Source: Rhynchopus sp. YZ270_cl-10
Lineage: Eukaryota > Euglenozoa > Diplonemea > Diplonemida > Diplonemidae
Assembly (NCBI GenBank): GCA_964035575.1
Contig: OZ037901.1
Span: 868,001 to 932,000 of the forward strand
Length of the DNA stretch: 64,000 nucleotides
Reading direction: 5' to 3'
Shown: in pieces, positions 1-9,946 of the stretch
Numbering within the stretch: position 1 is the stretch's first letter
Layout: every line of letters starts with the position of its first letter
The notes under the pieces: generated by a model
Seen by the model: the letters and a program-made list of their open reading frames with translations, nothing else
Told to the model about the DNA's origin: nothing
Database searches by the model: none
Translations under genes and position numbers: made by a program

Positions 1-571
1 TTGCTGTTCTTTACTGTTTGCTTGCGCCCCACCCCCTTTGTTACCTTTTTCAAGAAAAAAAACCGTTATTTTCGTATCGCTTGAAAGGAAAAGAAAGAAA
101 AGGGAGAGTAGAAACTATCCGCCTGTCGAAAGATGTTTTGTTGCGGATTTTACGTACACACGCCTTCCACACTGTTTTCTCTCTCTCTCTCTCTCTCTCT
201 CTTTCTTAAGATGTCTAAAGCAAATAAGGCTTAACATCTCTCTACGTTTACCTAGTCATTCTACAATATTTTCCACATTCTTTTTTGTTCTATTTTTCCT
301 AGCGGATCATTTTTTTTTTGGTCACCTCAGTTTTTTTACCCTTTGAGATGCGTGCACAGTGACGCTCATTTTCAAAGGAACCCCTTTGATTCAATGCCCC
401 TCTGCCGTTTTTCCGCCTCTCCGGGTGAAGCACTTTAAACTTCCCTTTTATTTTCGCGCACAACGTACTGAAAAAAAGCAAATGAACCAACTTTTTTTAC
501 ACCACATTCCAACTCGAATACCCCTAATTTTTTCTCCAGAGTATACACAAAAAAAAGTTGAATCGGCAAAC
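1..571. other. Upstream gap: T-rich, CT microsatellite
   Basis: No gene seen. It holds a (CT)n microsatellite at about 177-202 and many T-runs. A pyrimidine-rich stretch ending in CAG at 537-539 lies 32 nt before the start codon of the next gene and is the likely 3' splice site of its transcript. Confidence 0.6.
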
Positions 572-1498
572 ATGACATGGTTTGTGTTGATGGTGAGCGT
601 ACTGCTTCCTTGGTCGTTGCGTGCAACTGAAATAGCTACTGCTACCCAGTTTGTCCCTGCTGGAGGAAAGCATACTTTCAACCCTGTTGTGGCCCCAGCT
701 GGCGAGACCGTGCTGTCGCAGATTAATGTGCATTCGTTTACGAACTCAGAGCAAGAGTGCTACAGCTCCAATGGTACTATCATCCTCACTGGTGCAGGCG
801 AGACAAAAATTCTGACGTTCTGGATTTTTCTAAACGTTACTCAGTATACCCCAATCTCCTCGCAGACAACCGGGCCACTCACTGCGACATTTGAAGCTGC
901 GGAGGAGTGCGCGCAAACCGTCTATTTATCATTCAACTTTTACCCTCTAGGCACCGACACTACTGAGCAAAGTGTTTTGGTTACATCGGAAATGGGTCCA
1001 ACGAAGTTTGCAATGTCGTTAGTGGATAATTTCCGTTTTGTCACGCACCTTACCGTGACCATGGTGTCGCCCTGTGAAGGTGATGCAAACCATATTGCCA
1101 TGACGTTAGATGAGTCGCCTGCATCAGGGGATGCGAATCTGAGCAAAAAAGGAGACTCCTTTGTGGTGCAGGTTGGACGGTTCATTGCAGGGGATTTGTC
1201 TGGGGAGGTGGTGCGTTCGGGGGGCGTAGACCTGGAGTGTACGGTGGTGCTGAATGTGACAGCAGCATTGGTTTCCAGTTCGGTGCCAAGCACGACAGTG
1301 CCGGACACCAGTGCACCGTACACAATGGTGCCGGGCCTGCCTTCAGGGAGCACACCGGATAACACAAAACTGTACACTATCCTCGGTGTCTTAGGTGGCC
1401 TCTCTGCGCTGGCAGTCATTGCCGCCTGTTCCTACAGACACTTCTACACCAGGAGGAGGACATACGTCGATGTGGATGGGTCTCTGCGAAAATGCTAA
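572..1498 (+). CDS. Putative type I membrane (surface) protein, unknown function
   Basis: A 308-residue protein with no family I recognise. The ATG at 572 is chosen because it opens a hydrophobic signal peptide (MTWFVLMVSVLLPWS, cleavage near residue 18); the frame is open further upstream but that part reads as untranslated leader. The ectodomain, about residues 19-265, has scattered Cys and several N-glycosylation sequons. A Ser/Thr/Pro-rich stalk follows at about 235-262. One membrane helix lies at about 268-290 (LGVLGGLSALAVIAA), then a short basic tail with RRR. The order signal peptide, ectodomain, mucin-like stalk, single helix and short basic tail is typical of a type I surface protein. 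An AATAAA-like signal lies about 75 nt after the stop. Function cannot be assigned. Confidence 0.8.
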   Translation: MTWFVLMVSVLLPWSLRATEIATATQFVPAGGKHTFNPVVAPAGETVLSQINVHSFTNSEQECYSSNGTIILTGAGETKILTFWIFLNVTQYTPISSQTTGPLTATFEAAEECAQTVYLSFNFYPLGTDTTEQSVLVTSEMGPTKFAMSLVDNFRFVTHLTVTMVSPCEGDANHIAMTLDESPASGDANLSKKGDSFVVQVGRFIAGDLSGEVVRSGGVDLECTVVLNVTAALVSSSVPSTTVPDTSAPYTMVPGLPSGSTPDNTKLYTILGVLGGLSALAVIAACSYRHFYTRRRTYVDVDGSLRKC

Positions 1499-1931
1499 AG
1501 AATTTAGCAAAATCACCGATTGTGTTGTGTTGTCTGTAGATGATTGTAGGTGACCTGCAATCAGTCTACAAAAATAAACTAAGCTTTTTAAATAGCATGA
1601 GAAAGAGCCGCCTCAATCCCTTTCAATAAAATACTATGGTTCACCGCGGCCTTCTTGGCATTTTTTTTTAGCACCTTTTCTCTCCCCCTTCAATTCTTGG
1701 TATTTTATGAAGTCTTTACTTGAACGATGAGTGTGCGTAGAGAGGCATGCGGCACTCTCACAAGTTTTCTTTTTTGATTGATTCGCTTTCTATTTTGTTG
1801 TTTATTTTTGCATTTTGTTCACGTTTTACTCTTCGTGGGTTTTAATCCCCTATTTTTTCAGTCATCGGGGGGTTTGTTTCAAAAATCCCCTAGAAATCCC
1901 TGATTTTGTTTATGATTTGCTGCTTGCTCAA

Positions 1932-1983
1932 ACCACCTGATTTTGCCTTTACGCGCCTTTACGCGGGGTAAAAATCAGGTGGT
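1932..1983. repeat. 52-bp foldback, 13-bp perfect arms
   Basis: The arm ACCACCTGATTTT (1932-1944) is repeated in inverse at 1971-1983, around a loop that itself repeats TTTACGCG. No target duplication is clear. It could be a tiny MITE or an RNA hairpin. Confidence 0.55.
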
Positions 1984-2121
1984 CAAAGCACATAATTTAT
2001 CATTCATCTTTCAACTTCTCTTTTTGTTTGATGGTTCTCAGCCGGTCCCGAAAAAAAAAATCGCGAAACCTGTATTTGACCGCTGTTTTCACCATCCAAA
2101 TTTGCCTTCAGGTCTTATTGT

Positions 2122-2206
2122 AGGTGACCAAGCAACAGCCTGCAGGGGCTTAGACTCATCTTTGCCAAACCTGTTTGAGGTGACACGAGAGGCTTAGGTT
2201 CATCTC
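2122..2206 (+). repeat. Two family-A stem-loops in tandem
   Basis: At 2122-2161 a diverged copy pairs AAGC with GCTT around a longer loop. At 2177-2206 the loop ACGAGAG is intact, but the 5' inner arm CTAAGC is missing while the 3' arm GCTTAG and the closing TTCATCT remain, so this copy is half-deleted. Confidence 0.6.
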
Positions 2207-2993
2207 AAGCAGGGGGGTTTTTTTTGGCCTCAAAGAGGTTTCCTCTTCAGGGCCAGGTAGTCAGTAGTGGGAGCGTATTGTGAGTGATACCAATGTCACA
2301 GAATATATATATTACACACTTTACGCACAAACTGAGAGAGACACAACTACGAGTTACCAATTCGCCCAATTCATGACCCATATTCTGCTATCCTTTTTCA
2401 CGATCAGGCCAGGCTCATTGAGGAGCTGCGTCCCACACCCTGGGTTAAGGTGGTGTAGATTGTAACGTTCTTTTGTTCTGTTGTTGTTGTTGTTGTTGTT
2501 ATTCTTTTTCGCAGATTTTACGCAGAAAAAATTTTTTTGTGATAAAACACCTTGTTGTTAATTCTAAAGATTGGAGGCAGCGCTGCAAGCAAAAACAAAA
2601 ACGGATTGAAAAAAAAAGACAAGAAGCTTGCTTGTTTTCTTTGAGTACTCAATTAACCACAACAGCCATACTTCAGTTTAATACATCTGTTTTTTTTCAC
2701 CCTTTTGTTTTCCTGCATTTGAGCGCACAAACAAAAGATCCGATCTTTGCATCAAACACCTATCATCACTTTTTCTTCTGTTTGCTTTTTGTTGCTTCGC
2801 ATATGTCTGCATACAAGACGAGCTGCACATAGCAAGGGTGTGTATCCTTTGCCGACTATATGTTTTTTTTTGTCGTGGGGAATCGTTTAAAAGATGTGGC
2901 TTCGTCCCTTTTACTTTACTTTGACCATGTGCCATGCCCCTCCAATCTATCACGTCAGAAGAAAAAAAGGGTTTACAAAACAAAGCGAAAACA

Positions 2994-4625
2994 ATGATGA
3001 GAGGATTGCTGCTGTTGTGCAGCGTGGGTGTCGCAGTGGGAGGACAGGTGCACGTTGCGCTTGGCAAGACGGACGACTCGCTTGCTGTGCAGTGGACCAG
3101 CACGAAGGATGAGGGTACCTCTGAGGTGCACTACGGAACGTCTCCGGACAACCTGAACATGAAGAACACCGGTGACATGCGCAAGTTCCACGTTGACATC
3201 TTCCGTGAGTGGCAGACCCGTACCGCCATCATGACGAACCTGACCATCGGCCAGACCTACTACTACCAGGTGGGTGACAGCAAGAACGGCTTCTCGGAGA
3301 CCTTCTCTGTGCGCAACCGCAAGCAGTCCCCGCCGTACTACCACGTTCTCTTTGGTGATATGGGCAGCGCTGCTGCGTTCACCCTGTGCACGGCGTGCAC
3401 GCAGCACGACAAGGTCTGCGACGCCAAGACCTGCGAGAAGAACACCACCGTCGGGCTTGTTGCCGAGACCCACGCCGACATGTTCCTCCACGTTGGAGAC
3501 TTCGCGTACGACCTTGGTACCGACAACGGAAAGCTCGGTGACCAGTTCTTCGAGAACATCGAGCAGGTCGCAGCCAAGGTGCCCTACATGGTCAGCCACG
3601 GCAACCACGAGGACGCTCCCGAGGGCCTTGCGCACTACATTGAGCGCTTCAGGTCGCAGCCAGTCAACTCCGAGCCGTCTGAGTACACAACCATCAACGG
3701 CAAGGCACCGAACTCGCTGTACTTCTCGTGGGACTTCGGGATGGTGCACTACGTCGCCTTCTCGACCGAGCTCTTCCACTCGCCCATGAAGGAGTACTCC
3801 GACAAGGTCACCTACAAGACCTTCCTGAAGTGGTTCGAGGAGGACATGATCAAGGCCAACCTGCCCGCCAACCGCGCAAAGTACCCCTGGATCATTGTGC
3901 ACGGCCACCGCCCCCTCTACTCCTCCTCCGACAGCGGCGCCGACGAGACCGTCCGCAAGGCGATGGAGGAGATGTTCTTCAAGTACGGTGTCTCCTTCTC
4001 CGTCAACGGCCACCAGCACAACTACGAGCGCACCTTCCCCGTCTACCAGGACAAGGTCGAGACCAGCAACATCAACCCCAACGCCACCATCTACTTCGTC
4101 ACCGGCGCCGCAGGCAGCAAGGAAATGCACACCCCCTTCACGAAGGACCAGCCCGGATGGTCTGCCTTCCGCTCAAACACCTTTGGATACACCAGGATGT
4201 ACGTGCACAACTCCAGCCACATCCACTTCCAGCAGGTCCGCACCGACCCCGACAAGTTCCCCCTCTCTGGATACGGTGATGTCATCGACGACTTCTGGGT
4301 GGTGCAGGAGCACCAGGGTGGATTCAACCAGTCGAACGCACCTACTGCGCAGCCTAAGAAGTGCTCGAACTGTGAGTCGCACGACCACTTTGACCCTATT
4401 CTGCGTCCGATGCTTGGTGCCTCGGACAGCAAGCTCCCGCTGCACAAGGTGATCCAGCAGTACCGCAAGGAGCACGGCGAGCTGGCCTGGGCGGCCAAGC
4501 TGAACGAGCTCCTCGACACTCTCAACGACCACATGTCCCGTTCCGACGTCCAGTGGGAGGACGGCCTTCTCGACAAGCGCGAGAGGTCCGCCCTCAAGTG
4601 GATCGGCACGCACAACCACCAGTAG
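2994..4625 (+). CDS. Purple acid phosphatase (secreted or lysosomal)
   Basis: A 543-residue metallophosphoesterase of the plant-type purple acid phosphatase family, which hydrolyses phosphomonoesters at a dinuclear Fe-metal centre. The start at 2994 (MMRGLLLLCSVGVAVGG) gives a clear signal peptide, pointing to secretion or an acidic vesicle. A fibronectin-like N-terminal domain spans about residues 18-110. All five metal-ligand blocks are in order: GDMG (121), GDFAYD (168), GNHE (203), VHGHRP (302) and GHQHNYER (339). The C-terminal about 110 residues include a CSNC motif and an acidic/basic tail not typical of the family. Single exon, high G+C third positions compared with the AT-rich flanks, suggesting high expression. 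The long minus-strand frame over it is a shadow. Confidence 0.95.
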   Translation: MMRGLLLLCSVGVAVGGQVHVALGKTDDSLAVQWTSTKDEGTSEVHYGTSPDNLNMKNTGDMRKFHVDIFREWQTRTAIMTNLTIGQTYYYQVGDSKNGFSETFSVRNRKQSPPYYHVLFGDMGSAAAFTLCTACTQHDKVCDAKTCEKNTTVGLVAETHADMFLHVGDFAYDLGTDNGKLGDQFFENIEQVAAKVPYMVSHGNHEDAPEGLAHYIERFRSQPVNSEPSEYTTINGKAPNSLYFSWDFGMVHYVAFSTELFHSPMKEYSDKVTYKTFLKWFEEDMIKANLPANRAKYPWIIVHGHRPLYSSSDSGADETVRKAMEEMFFKYGVSFSVNGHQHNYERTFPVYQDKVETSNINPNATIYFVTGAAGSKEMHTPFTKDQPGWSAFRSNTFGYTRMYVHNSSHIHFQQVRTDPDKFPLSGYGDVIDDFWVVQEHQGGFNQSNAPTAQPKKCSNCESHDHFDPILRPMLGASDSKLPLHKVIQQYRKEHGELAWAAKLNELLDTLNDHMSRSDVQWEDGLLDKRERSALKWIGTHNHQ

Positions 4626-4985
4626 ACATATCGTGAAAAGAAAAACGCTAAGTGATGAGGTAAAAGGGAGGGAACAGAAGCTATCGGGGGGAGCGCTTTT
4701 TTTTTTTTATGACTGAACTCCCCTCGTTGCCTCTGGTTCGATTTTGCATTTTTCCACACCTTTTTTCTTGCGTTTGTTTTGCTTTTTTGTTTTATTTCGT
4801 GGTTTTGCTTCTTTTTCTTTTGCCACCTTGAGACGATCTCGCCCGATGTGTTTTTTTATTTCTAAAAACGGATATTATCAGGGCGAGCATCGGATGACTC
4901 GGGTGAGCAAGAAAAAAACAAACAACAACACCTTCGATCCAAGATTCGGCTGTATGTGCAGTTGCCCCCGTGTGCATTTTTTTTT

Positions 4986-5019
4986 AGGTGACTAATCACG
5001 AGAGGCTTAGGTTCATCTC
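4986..5019 (+). repeat. Family-A stem-loop
   Basis: Outer stem AGGTGA with TCATCT, inner stem CTAA with TTAG, loop containing CACGAGAG. It is followed by CTAAACTTT and a long T-run, as in other copies. Confidence 0.7.
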
Positions 5020-5081
5020 TAAACTTTCCTTTTTTTTCTCTTTTTTCTTTTTTTCTTTTGTTTGATAACCTGCGGAGGCTC

Positions 5082-5121
5082 GGTGCCTGCGTCCACAGAG
5101 GCGTTCGCACTTCCAACTTCC
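5082..5121 (+). repeat. Family-C stem-loop
   Basis: GGTGC at the 5' side pairs imperfectly with CGCAC at the 3' side, enclosing GCGTCCACAGAGGCG. The tail CCAACTTCC matches the CAACTTCAC tail of other family-C copies. Confidence 0.6.
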
Positions 5122-5160
5122 AAAAAACATTTTTTTTTTTACTTCGGGAACATTTTTGTT

Positions 5161-5210
5161 GATCCCTCACCATATACTATCAATTCATTGATTGCATATG
5201 ATGAAAATAC
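5161..5210. repeat. Dispersed repeat, copy 1
   Basis: About 50 bp beginning GATCCCTCACCATATACT that recurs at 43260-43314 with about 85-90 percent identity by eye. It contains the short inverted pair CAAT-CA-TTG. No ends or target duplication can be set. Confidence 0.6.
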
Positions 5211-5244
5211 TTCGGACAGTCCGTATCTACCTCCCTCCTTTTTA

Positions 5245-5280
5245 ATGATGTGTGTGTGTACGAGAGACACATTCATCCTT
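5245..5280 (+). repeat. Family-B stem-loop
   Basis: Outer GATG with CATC, inner TGTGT with ACACA, loop ACGAGAG within GTACGAGAGAC, followed by CTTCAAG. Confidence 0.65.
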
Positions 5281-6183
5281 CAAGCCCCCATTTTTTAGTT
5301 GAGTTTGACAAGTGTATGTAGTTTGAAAAAATCCGTCGGCTCGAACCCCCGTCGCCCAAGGTATGCCTTTTAGTGCATACCTTCCAAAAATGTCTGTACG
5401 TCATCAACGCTTTTTGATTGATTCAAACGACTGACAGATTTTCTTTTCGAATTTTTTTTTTTGATTATTTCGAGATAGACGAACGATTGAAACATTTACA
5501 TCTATTTGGTGTACCTTGTTTCAAATAGTGGAGCACATCCTCGGGTGGCTACACTAATACTACCAAGTTTTCAAAAAAAAACAACAACAAAAAACTGACA
5601 GAAAATTCCAAACACAATTCTTTTAAAACGACTGTTCTGTGAGGTTCATTCCCTCTCTCTCTTTTTTTTTTTTCAACGTTTTTTTTTTTTTTTTTTCTTG
5701 TCAAAAATATGTCCCCGTCTACCCCTTCCCTACACCCTTCATCATCAGTTTTTTTTCTTTTGTTATTTGCTCTGAGGGCTTTTGAATGACTTTGTTTTAT
5801 TATAAAACTGAAGTCAACCAAAGCAAAGCTTGTACAGACTACTTCGCTATCGAAACTGAAGAAATAACCGTATATTTCGGTTTTCTTTCTTAGAGGAACA
5901 GGAGGCCAAAAAAGAGGTCAGGATCTCAATGATCATTTGTTTTTTGTGTATATTAGGACCACATGGTTGGGGACGACTCGGATGCACCCAGTCATATACC
6001 AAAAAAGGTACACTGTTCACGTTTTCCTTTTTTTTCCTGTTTCCCTTTTTCGCTCTGTGTTTTTTTTTTCCGCAACAGCTTTGTTTTCCCCTCACGTTTC
6101 AGGCGTGTCTTTTATGGGAAGAAAAAATGAAAAGAAAATCTTTCAAGTTTTTCTTTTTGTGTTTTTTTTTTCCCTTTCTTTTC

Positions 6184-6216
6184 GATGACCAAGCGTAGAG
6201 AGGCTTCGGTTCATCT
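6184..6216 (+). repeat. Family-A stem-loop, diverged
   Basis: GATGA with TCATC outer stem, CCAAGC with GCTTCGG inner stem, loop GTAGAGAG; followed by a T-run. Confidence 0.6.
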
Positions 6217-6312
6217 CACAACATAGTTTTTTTTTTTTTCCTTCTCCCCCTTTACAGCAACATCAGAGTCAGAACAGTGCCCTCCCCCACCCCATCTCTC
6301 CTGAGGCACGAA

Positions 6313-6348
6313 AGACCTATTATGTACACTTGCCTGTACATAAGGTCT
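6313..6348. repeat. 36-nt hairpin
   Basis: AGACCT pairs with AGGTCT and TTATGTACA with TGTACATAA around the loop CTTGCC. It is unrelated in sequence to the ACGAGAG families. It may be a transcript hairpin or a tiny foldback element. Confidence 0.55.
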
Positions 6349-6505
6349 GTTTAATTTTGTACGTTTTCGCTGTAAAATTTTTGGGGCTCCCCCCTTTTTT
6401 TTGTCTCCGTTTGTTTGGCTCTTTAAAAAAAAACCTTTCTCTCGTTTTATCTTTGATCTAGCAGTATGAGAGGCTGAAAATCATATTTTTTTACCACAAT
6501 TTTTA

Positions 6506-6540
6506 AAGATGTGTGTGTGTGTCGAAAGGCACATTCATCT
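6506..6540 (+). repeat. Family-B stem-loop, diverged
   Basis: AGATG with CATCT outer stem and TGTGT with GCACA inner stem; the loop reads GTCGAAAG instead of ACGAGAG. It is followed by TACAAAATTTCC and a T-run. Confidence 0.55.
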
Positions 6541-7204
6541 TACAAAATTTCCCCCCTTTTTTTTTCTTCTTTCTCTTTTTGTGGGGATTGAATTCACCAC
6601 ATGGGGAGGGGGGTTTTTTTTTAGATTTCCCACCTCTCTTCCCCCTCTTTTCTTTTTGTAAAAAAAATAAAAAACTTATTGGCTGATTGCCAGAAGGTAT
6701 TCTTTGGGGTTTTTCTTAAAGTTAAATGAATTTAGCTATAAGATCAACTCTATAAAAAAAAGGGGGCAAAAGGAGGTTAGTATGTAGGTATGTGGTTGCG
6801 ATAAGCTTTCACTCAGAACCTTACATTATCTTGATTCTATTGGGAAATTGATAAACAAAAAATGGGGATTTGAGCAAATGACAGTATTAAAAAAGATACA
6901 ATAAACAACAACAAAAAACACAATTAACGACATGTCCGCCAAAACAAAGGTTGTTTTACAAAACCCCCCCCCCCCCCCCTTTTTGTTAATCTTTTGATGA
7001 CACTCTCCTCTACCCCCCGCATAGTGTCCAACCCTCTACCAAACTATCAAGCAAAAATTAAACAGAGCACAAAGCACTTTTCAAAATATACAAAAAAAAA
7101 ACATTTTCAAATCCCCTGCATAGTGTTAGCAGTGCGATTTTTGTGGATTGCACACTTTGCTCCCTAGAGACCCCTCTCTCTCTCTCTCAGGATACACATT
7201 AACA

Positions 7205-8306
7205 ATGAATATTAATTCGATGAGCCAGCTCTTAAGGCGGGCCCCACGGCGGGGTGCGGTGTCGGGGCTGTCCCGCGCTCTGCGGTTCTGCTCTGGGAGG
7301 ACTGCAGAGGATATTTTGATCCTGCTCGGGACCAAGAGCAAAATAGACGTCAAGGAGGTGGAGGAGCAGCTCAACGTTGCCGCAACCGAGATCCGAGACG
7401 CAATCGCACAGCTGGAGCAGGAGAAGCGGGTGTACCGATACACACGCCACGGGAAGTGGGACGTCCTGGTCAACACCCCCGACTCAGTAGTCAATGAGGT
7501 TCTAGACAAACAGAGCATGGCATCTCTCATGAAGGAGCTCGACGCACTCAAGATCGGCATTCAAGGCCAAAAGGCCTCCCTCAAAGATCTGCAAGTAGTA
7601 AAAGACAGGTGCGATGAGCTTGCAAGAAAACACCCAAACATCTTCGCAACAGCAGGCATGGCAGGGATGGCAGGGCTCTGGTGTCTGCTCTTCTGGATGG
7701 TCTTTGCGGAAAGCGCCTTTGGGTGTGAAACATTCGCGTTTGACTGGAATTTGGTATGGAAAAAAAAAAATAGTTTTGTCACAACACATTCACGTATATT
7801 TTTAAAGCTATTCCGCTCAAAAAAAAAACTTTCATCTCATCTCAGGTCGAACCGATCACATATTTCTTGGGGTACAGCATTGTCTGGTTTGGGGTCGTGT
7901 TCTACTACTTCACAGGTATGGATGGATAGAGGTTTAGAGACTTGACAGCAACAACTACGATGTGATTTGCACTGTGTCGATAGGGTGCCTGCATGAAGAA
8001 CTATTCCCTAAAAGGGATAGTTGGAAAGTGGAGCTTGCACGACTGTGTCAACACAACCGAGGCAACTACACTACTCCAACAATTTTTTCAAAGAAAAACA
8101 CAAACACCACAGGTCAAGAATACACATACGACAACGTGCGGGACCTGCTTGAGGCAAAAAAGAGGACAAAGCTTTATGCGCAAAACGACTTCGACCTGGA
8201 AAAGTACCTCGAGATACAAGAGCTTGTCTCCACCAACGAAGAGCGGATTGCAGAGCTGGAGGAGCTGAAGACGTGTGTTGAACCTGTCAAGGTGACATCT
8301 GCATGA
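7205..8306 (+). CDS. MCU: Mitochondrial calcium uniporter pore subunit, variant selectivity filter
   Basis: Three exons, 7205-7753, 7846-7915 and 8113-8306, give 270 residues; both introns start GTATGG and end CAG. MCU forms the Ca2+ channel of the inner mitochondrial membrane. The Arg-rich start (LLRRAPRRG) looks like a mitochondrial presequence. Coiled-coil segments precede TM1 (about residues 147-166). The pore loop WNLVEP (181-186) is assembled across intron 1. TM2 (ITYFLGYSIVWFGVVFYYF) follows, then the family hallmarks QEYTY and FDLEKY, and a coiled coil. The usual filter is WDIMEP: here the first acidic residue is Asn, while the essential Glu (185) is kept. This could be a regulatory (MCUb-like) or altered-permeation paralogue. 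A CT tract ending in AG lies 14 nt before the start codon. Confidence 0.9.
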
Positions 8307-8638
8307 GACACACAATGCACCAAGCGAGTATAAAGCTGTGCTGAACACTACACTATTCCCAACCTTTTTTTTTTTTCAAACAAAACAAAACAAAACAAAA
8401 AACAACCCTGCCAACCCCGCTGAGGTGTGTCTTATCTTATTGGCAATTATCGACACAATATAAACGACATTAAGTGCAAATCTTTACCAAATAGGCGTAA
8501 AGTAATGGTCTCGAGTCCGATACAACAAAAAAAAGTATTGCAAAATCTATCGGGGGGGGGGGGGTGTGGGATTTAGGTTTAGTGTACCTCTAAAAAGCTC
8601 AATACTTCTCCTTCCAGTATTGTATCCTTTTTAAAAAA

Positions 8639-8671
8639 AGGTGACTAAGCACGAGAGGCTTAGGTTCATCT
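8639..8671 (+). repeat. Family-A stem-loop (consensus copy)
   Basis: This is the cleanest family-A copy. Outer stem AGGTGA pairs with TCATCT (one G.U), inner stem CTAAGC pairs perfectly with GCTTAG, loop ACGAGAG, two-base bulge GT on the 3' side. A run of ten T follows at once. Confidence 0.75.
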
Positions 8672-8745
8672 TTTTTTTTTTCTTCTTCCAAGCTGGGCCA
8701 AGCACAATGAGAGCTGTTTGGTTCAGCTTTACAAAACCTTTTTTA

Positions 8746-8777
8746 AAGATCTGTGCACGAGAGGCACATTCATCTTT
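8746..8777 (+). repeat. Family-B stem-loop
   Basis: GATCTGTGC then loop ACGAGAG then GCACATTCATC: inner stem TGTGC with GCACA is perfect, outer stem has one mismatch. The tail TTTCAAAG and a T-run follow. It forms an A-B pair with the copy 75 nt upstream. Confidence 0.7.
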
Positions 8778-9946
8778 CAAAGTTTTTTTTTTTTTGTTTT
8801 GTTCAGGCAACGTTCAAAAAAACCCCCCAATGTTCTCCCCCCTACCCCAGATCCACACTGTAATTACACACCTGGGTTGCACCCCCAAAAGATGTCTGTT
8901 CGTGGTCATCTTTCTTTTCTCCCCCCATTTTTTCTATGTATGGCTGTAAACCTTATCGCCTTATCTACGAGACGACAAACAAAAAAAAAAAGTTGAACGA
9001 AATAAAACCAAAGTCGTAAAAGGGGTTGAGTTAACACATCGTTGCGTGGCAGGGGATTAGTAGTGGGTGACACATTTTTTCTTTCCAAAAAAAAAGGGGG
9101 TGTGTGCTTTAAACGAAAAACCTCATAAAAAAAAACGGGAGGGGTTGTGTGTACGAAGTTGTGCCTTTAAAAAAAAATGTTGGCACGTATCGGCTGGTAG
9201 ACTGTTTCTTTTTTTATAGCAACGTTGATTTCCCTTCCCTAAACTCCCTCAAACCAGAGTTGAAAAATAAACCCCATATTTCCGCCGGGGTGTGTGGGGG
9301 GTTTGGGGGAAGCATAACAGAAAATGTACCAAAAAAAAAAAACTGCAAAATAAAGTTTCTAAAAAAATACAAAAAAAGTTGCCAAAATATTTTGACCCTT
9401 CTGTGGACTTCGCCCCTGCAGCTGGAGGTAAAGCCAATAAAGGCAAAGCCATCGTGGGTCAGTCGGAGGTGCCTGCATTATCATATCTTTGCTTGGTACT
9501 CAAGATATCTCATGATAACCTCTCACTCAGACATCAACGGGAATGCATTTCTGCCTCCTAAATGACCTTGGTAGTTTCTGTCATATCATTGTTTCCGATG
9601 TCTCGCGGATCCTATTTTCTTCGCTTCACTTCAGAGAAACGCGCAAGTTGATGTTGTGCTTCACTCATCAGTGCTTTGTCGGCTGCGACTGTTAACTTTC
9701 TGTTGTAGTTGCTGTCCGCCAAGCTGCCTGCGATCGCGCATAGAATCTGTGCGTCTGTGTCCTCACAGTACCTAAAAGGCCATATTGGTGTTCGCCCCAC
9801 CCAAAATGCTGCCGCATTTTGCACATCTGTGAGCCCACTTCGCAGCTGGGCTTTTTTTTGGCTGCCATTTTTTTATTTGACACTACATTTTTTAAAAGAT
9901 TCACATATTTTCAACCCCTTTTTAGGCTAAGCAAAAAAAAAATAAA

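Larger units (their letters stand above)
1499..2993. other. Intergenic gap with stem-loops and a foldback
   Basis: No credible gene. Contents: a stem-loop resembling the ACGAGAG family at 1724-1761, a small foldback at 1932-1983, two family-A stem-loops at 2122-2161 and 2177-2206, and a (TTG)n tract at about 2480-2501. The rest is T-rich DNA. Confidence 0.55.
4626..7204. other. 2.6-kb intergenic gap with five stem-loops
   Basis: No gene seen on either strand. It contains ACGAGAG/CAGAG stem-loops at 4986-5019 (A), 5082-5121 (C), 5245-5280 (B), 6184-6216 (A) and 6506-6540 (B), a dispersed repeat at 5161-5210, a separate hairpin at 6313-6348, and a poly-C run near 6963-6980. Just before the next gene a CT tract at 7173-7188 ends in AG at 7189-7190. 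Confidence 0.55.
8307..9946. other. Intergenic gap with an A-B stem-loop pair
   Basis: No supported gene. It holds poly-A/T runs, a poly-G run near 8551-8563, the A-B stem-loop pair at 8639-8777 and a partial C-like repeat (GTGGGTCAGTC then GGTGCCTGCAT) near 9455-9480, which recurs near 55445-55470. Weak minus-strand coding-like frames at 9612-9824 are discussed under rejections. A 3' splice-like CCCCTTTTTAG at 9917-9925 precedes the next start. Confidence 0.5.

Noticed and set aside
2973-4130. A 385-codon minus-strand open frame over the phosphatase
   Set aside because: It is a shadow of a GC3-rich gene; the + strand has all catalytic motifs and the minus translation is Val/Leu/Arg-skewed without domains. 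The same applies to minus frames at 16938-18284, 45901-47211 and 47967-48905.
5338-5362. CGGCTCGAACCCCCG resembling a tRNA B-box
   Set aside because: No A-box, anticodon arm or acceptor stem can be formed around it. I found no tRNA gene in the window.
9612-9904. Minus-strand frames (with LTVAADKALMSEAQHQLARF) that look mildly protein-like
   Set aside because: To join them needs a splice donor unlike GTATG, no family matches, and every other gene is on the + strand. It could be a decayed gene, but support is too weak to list.
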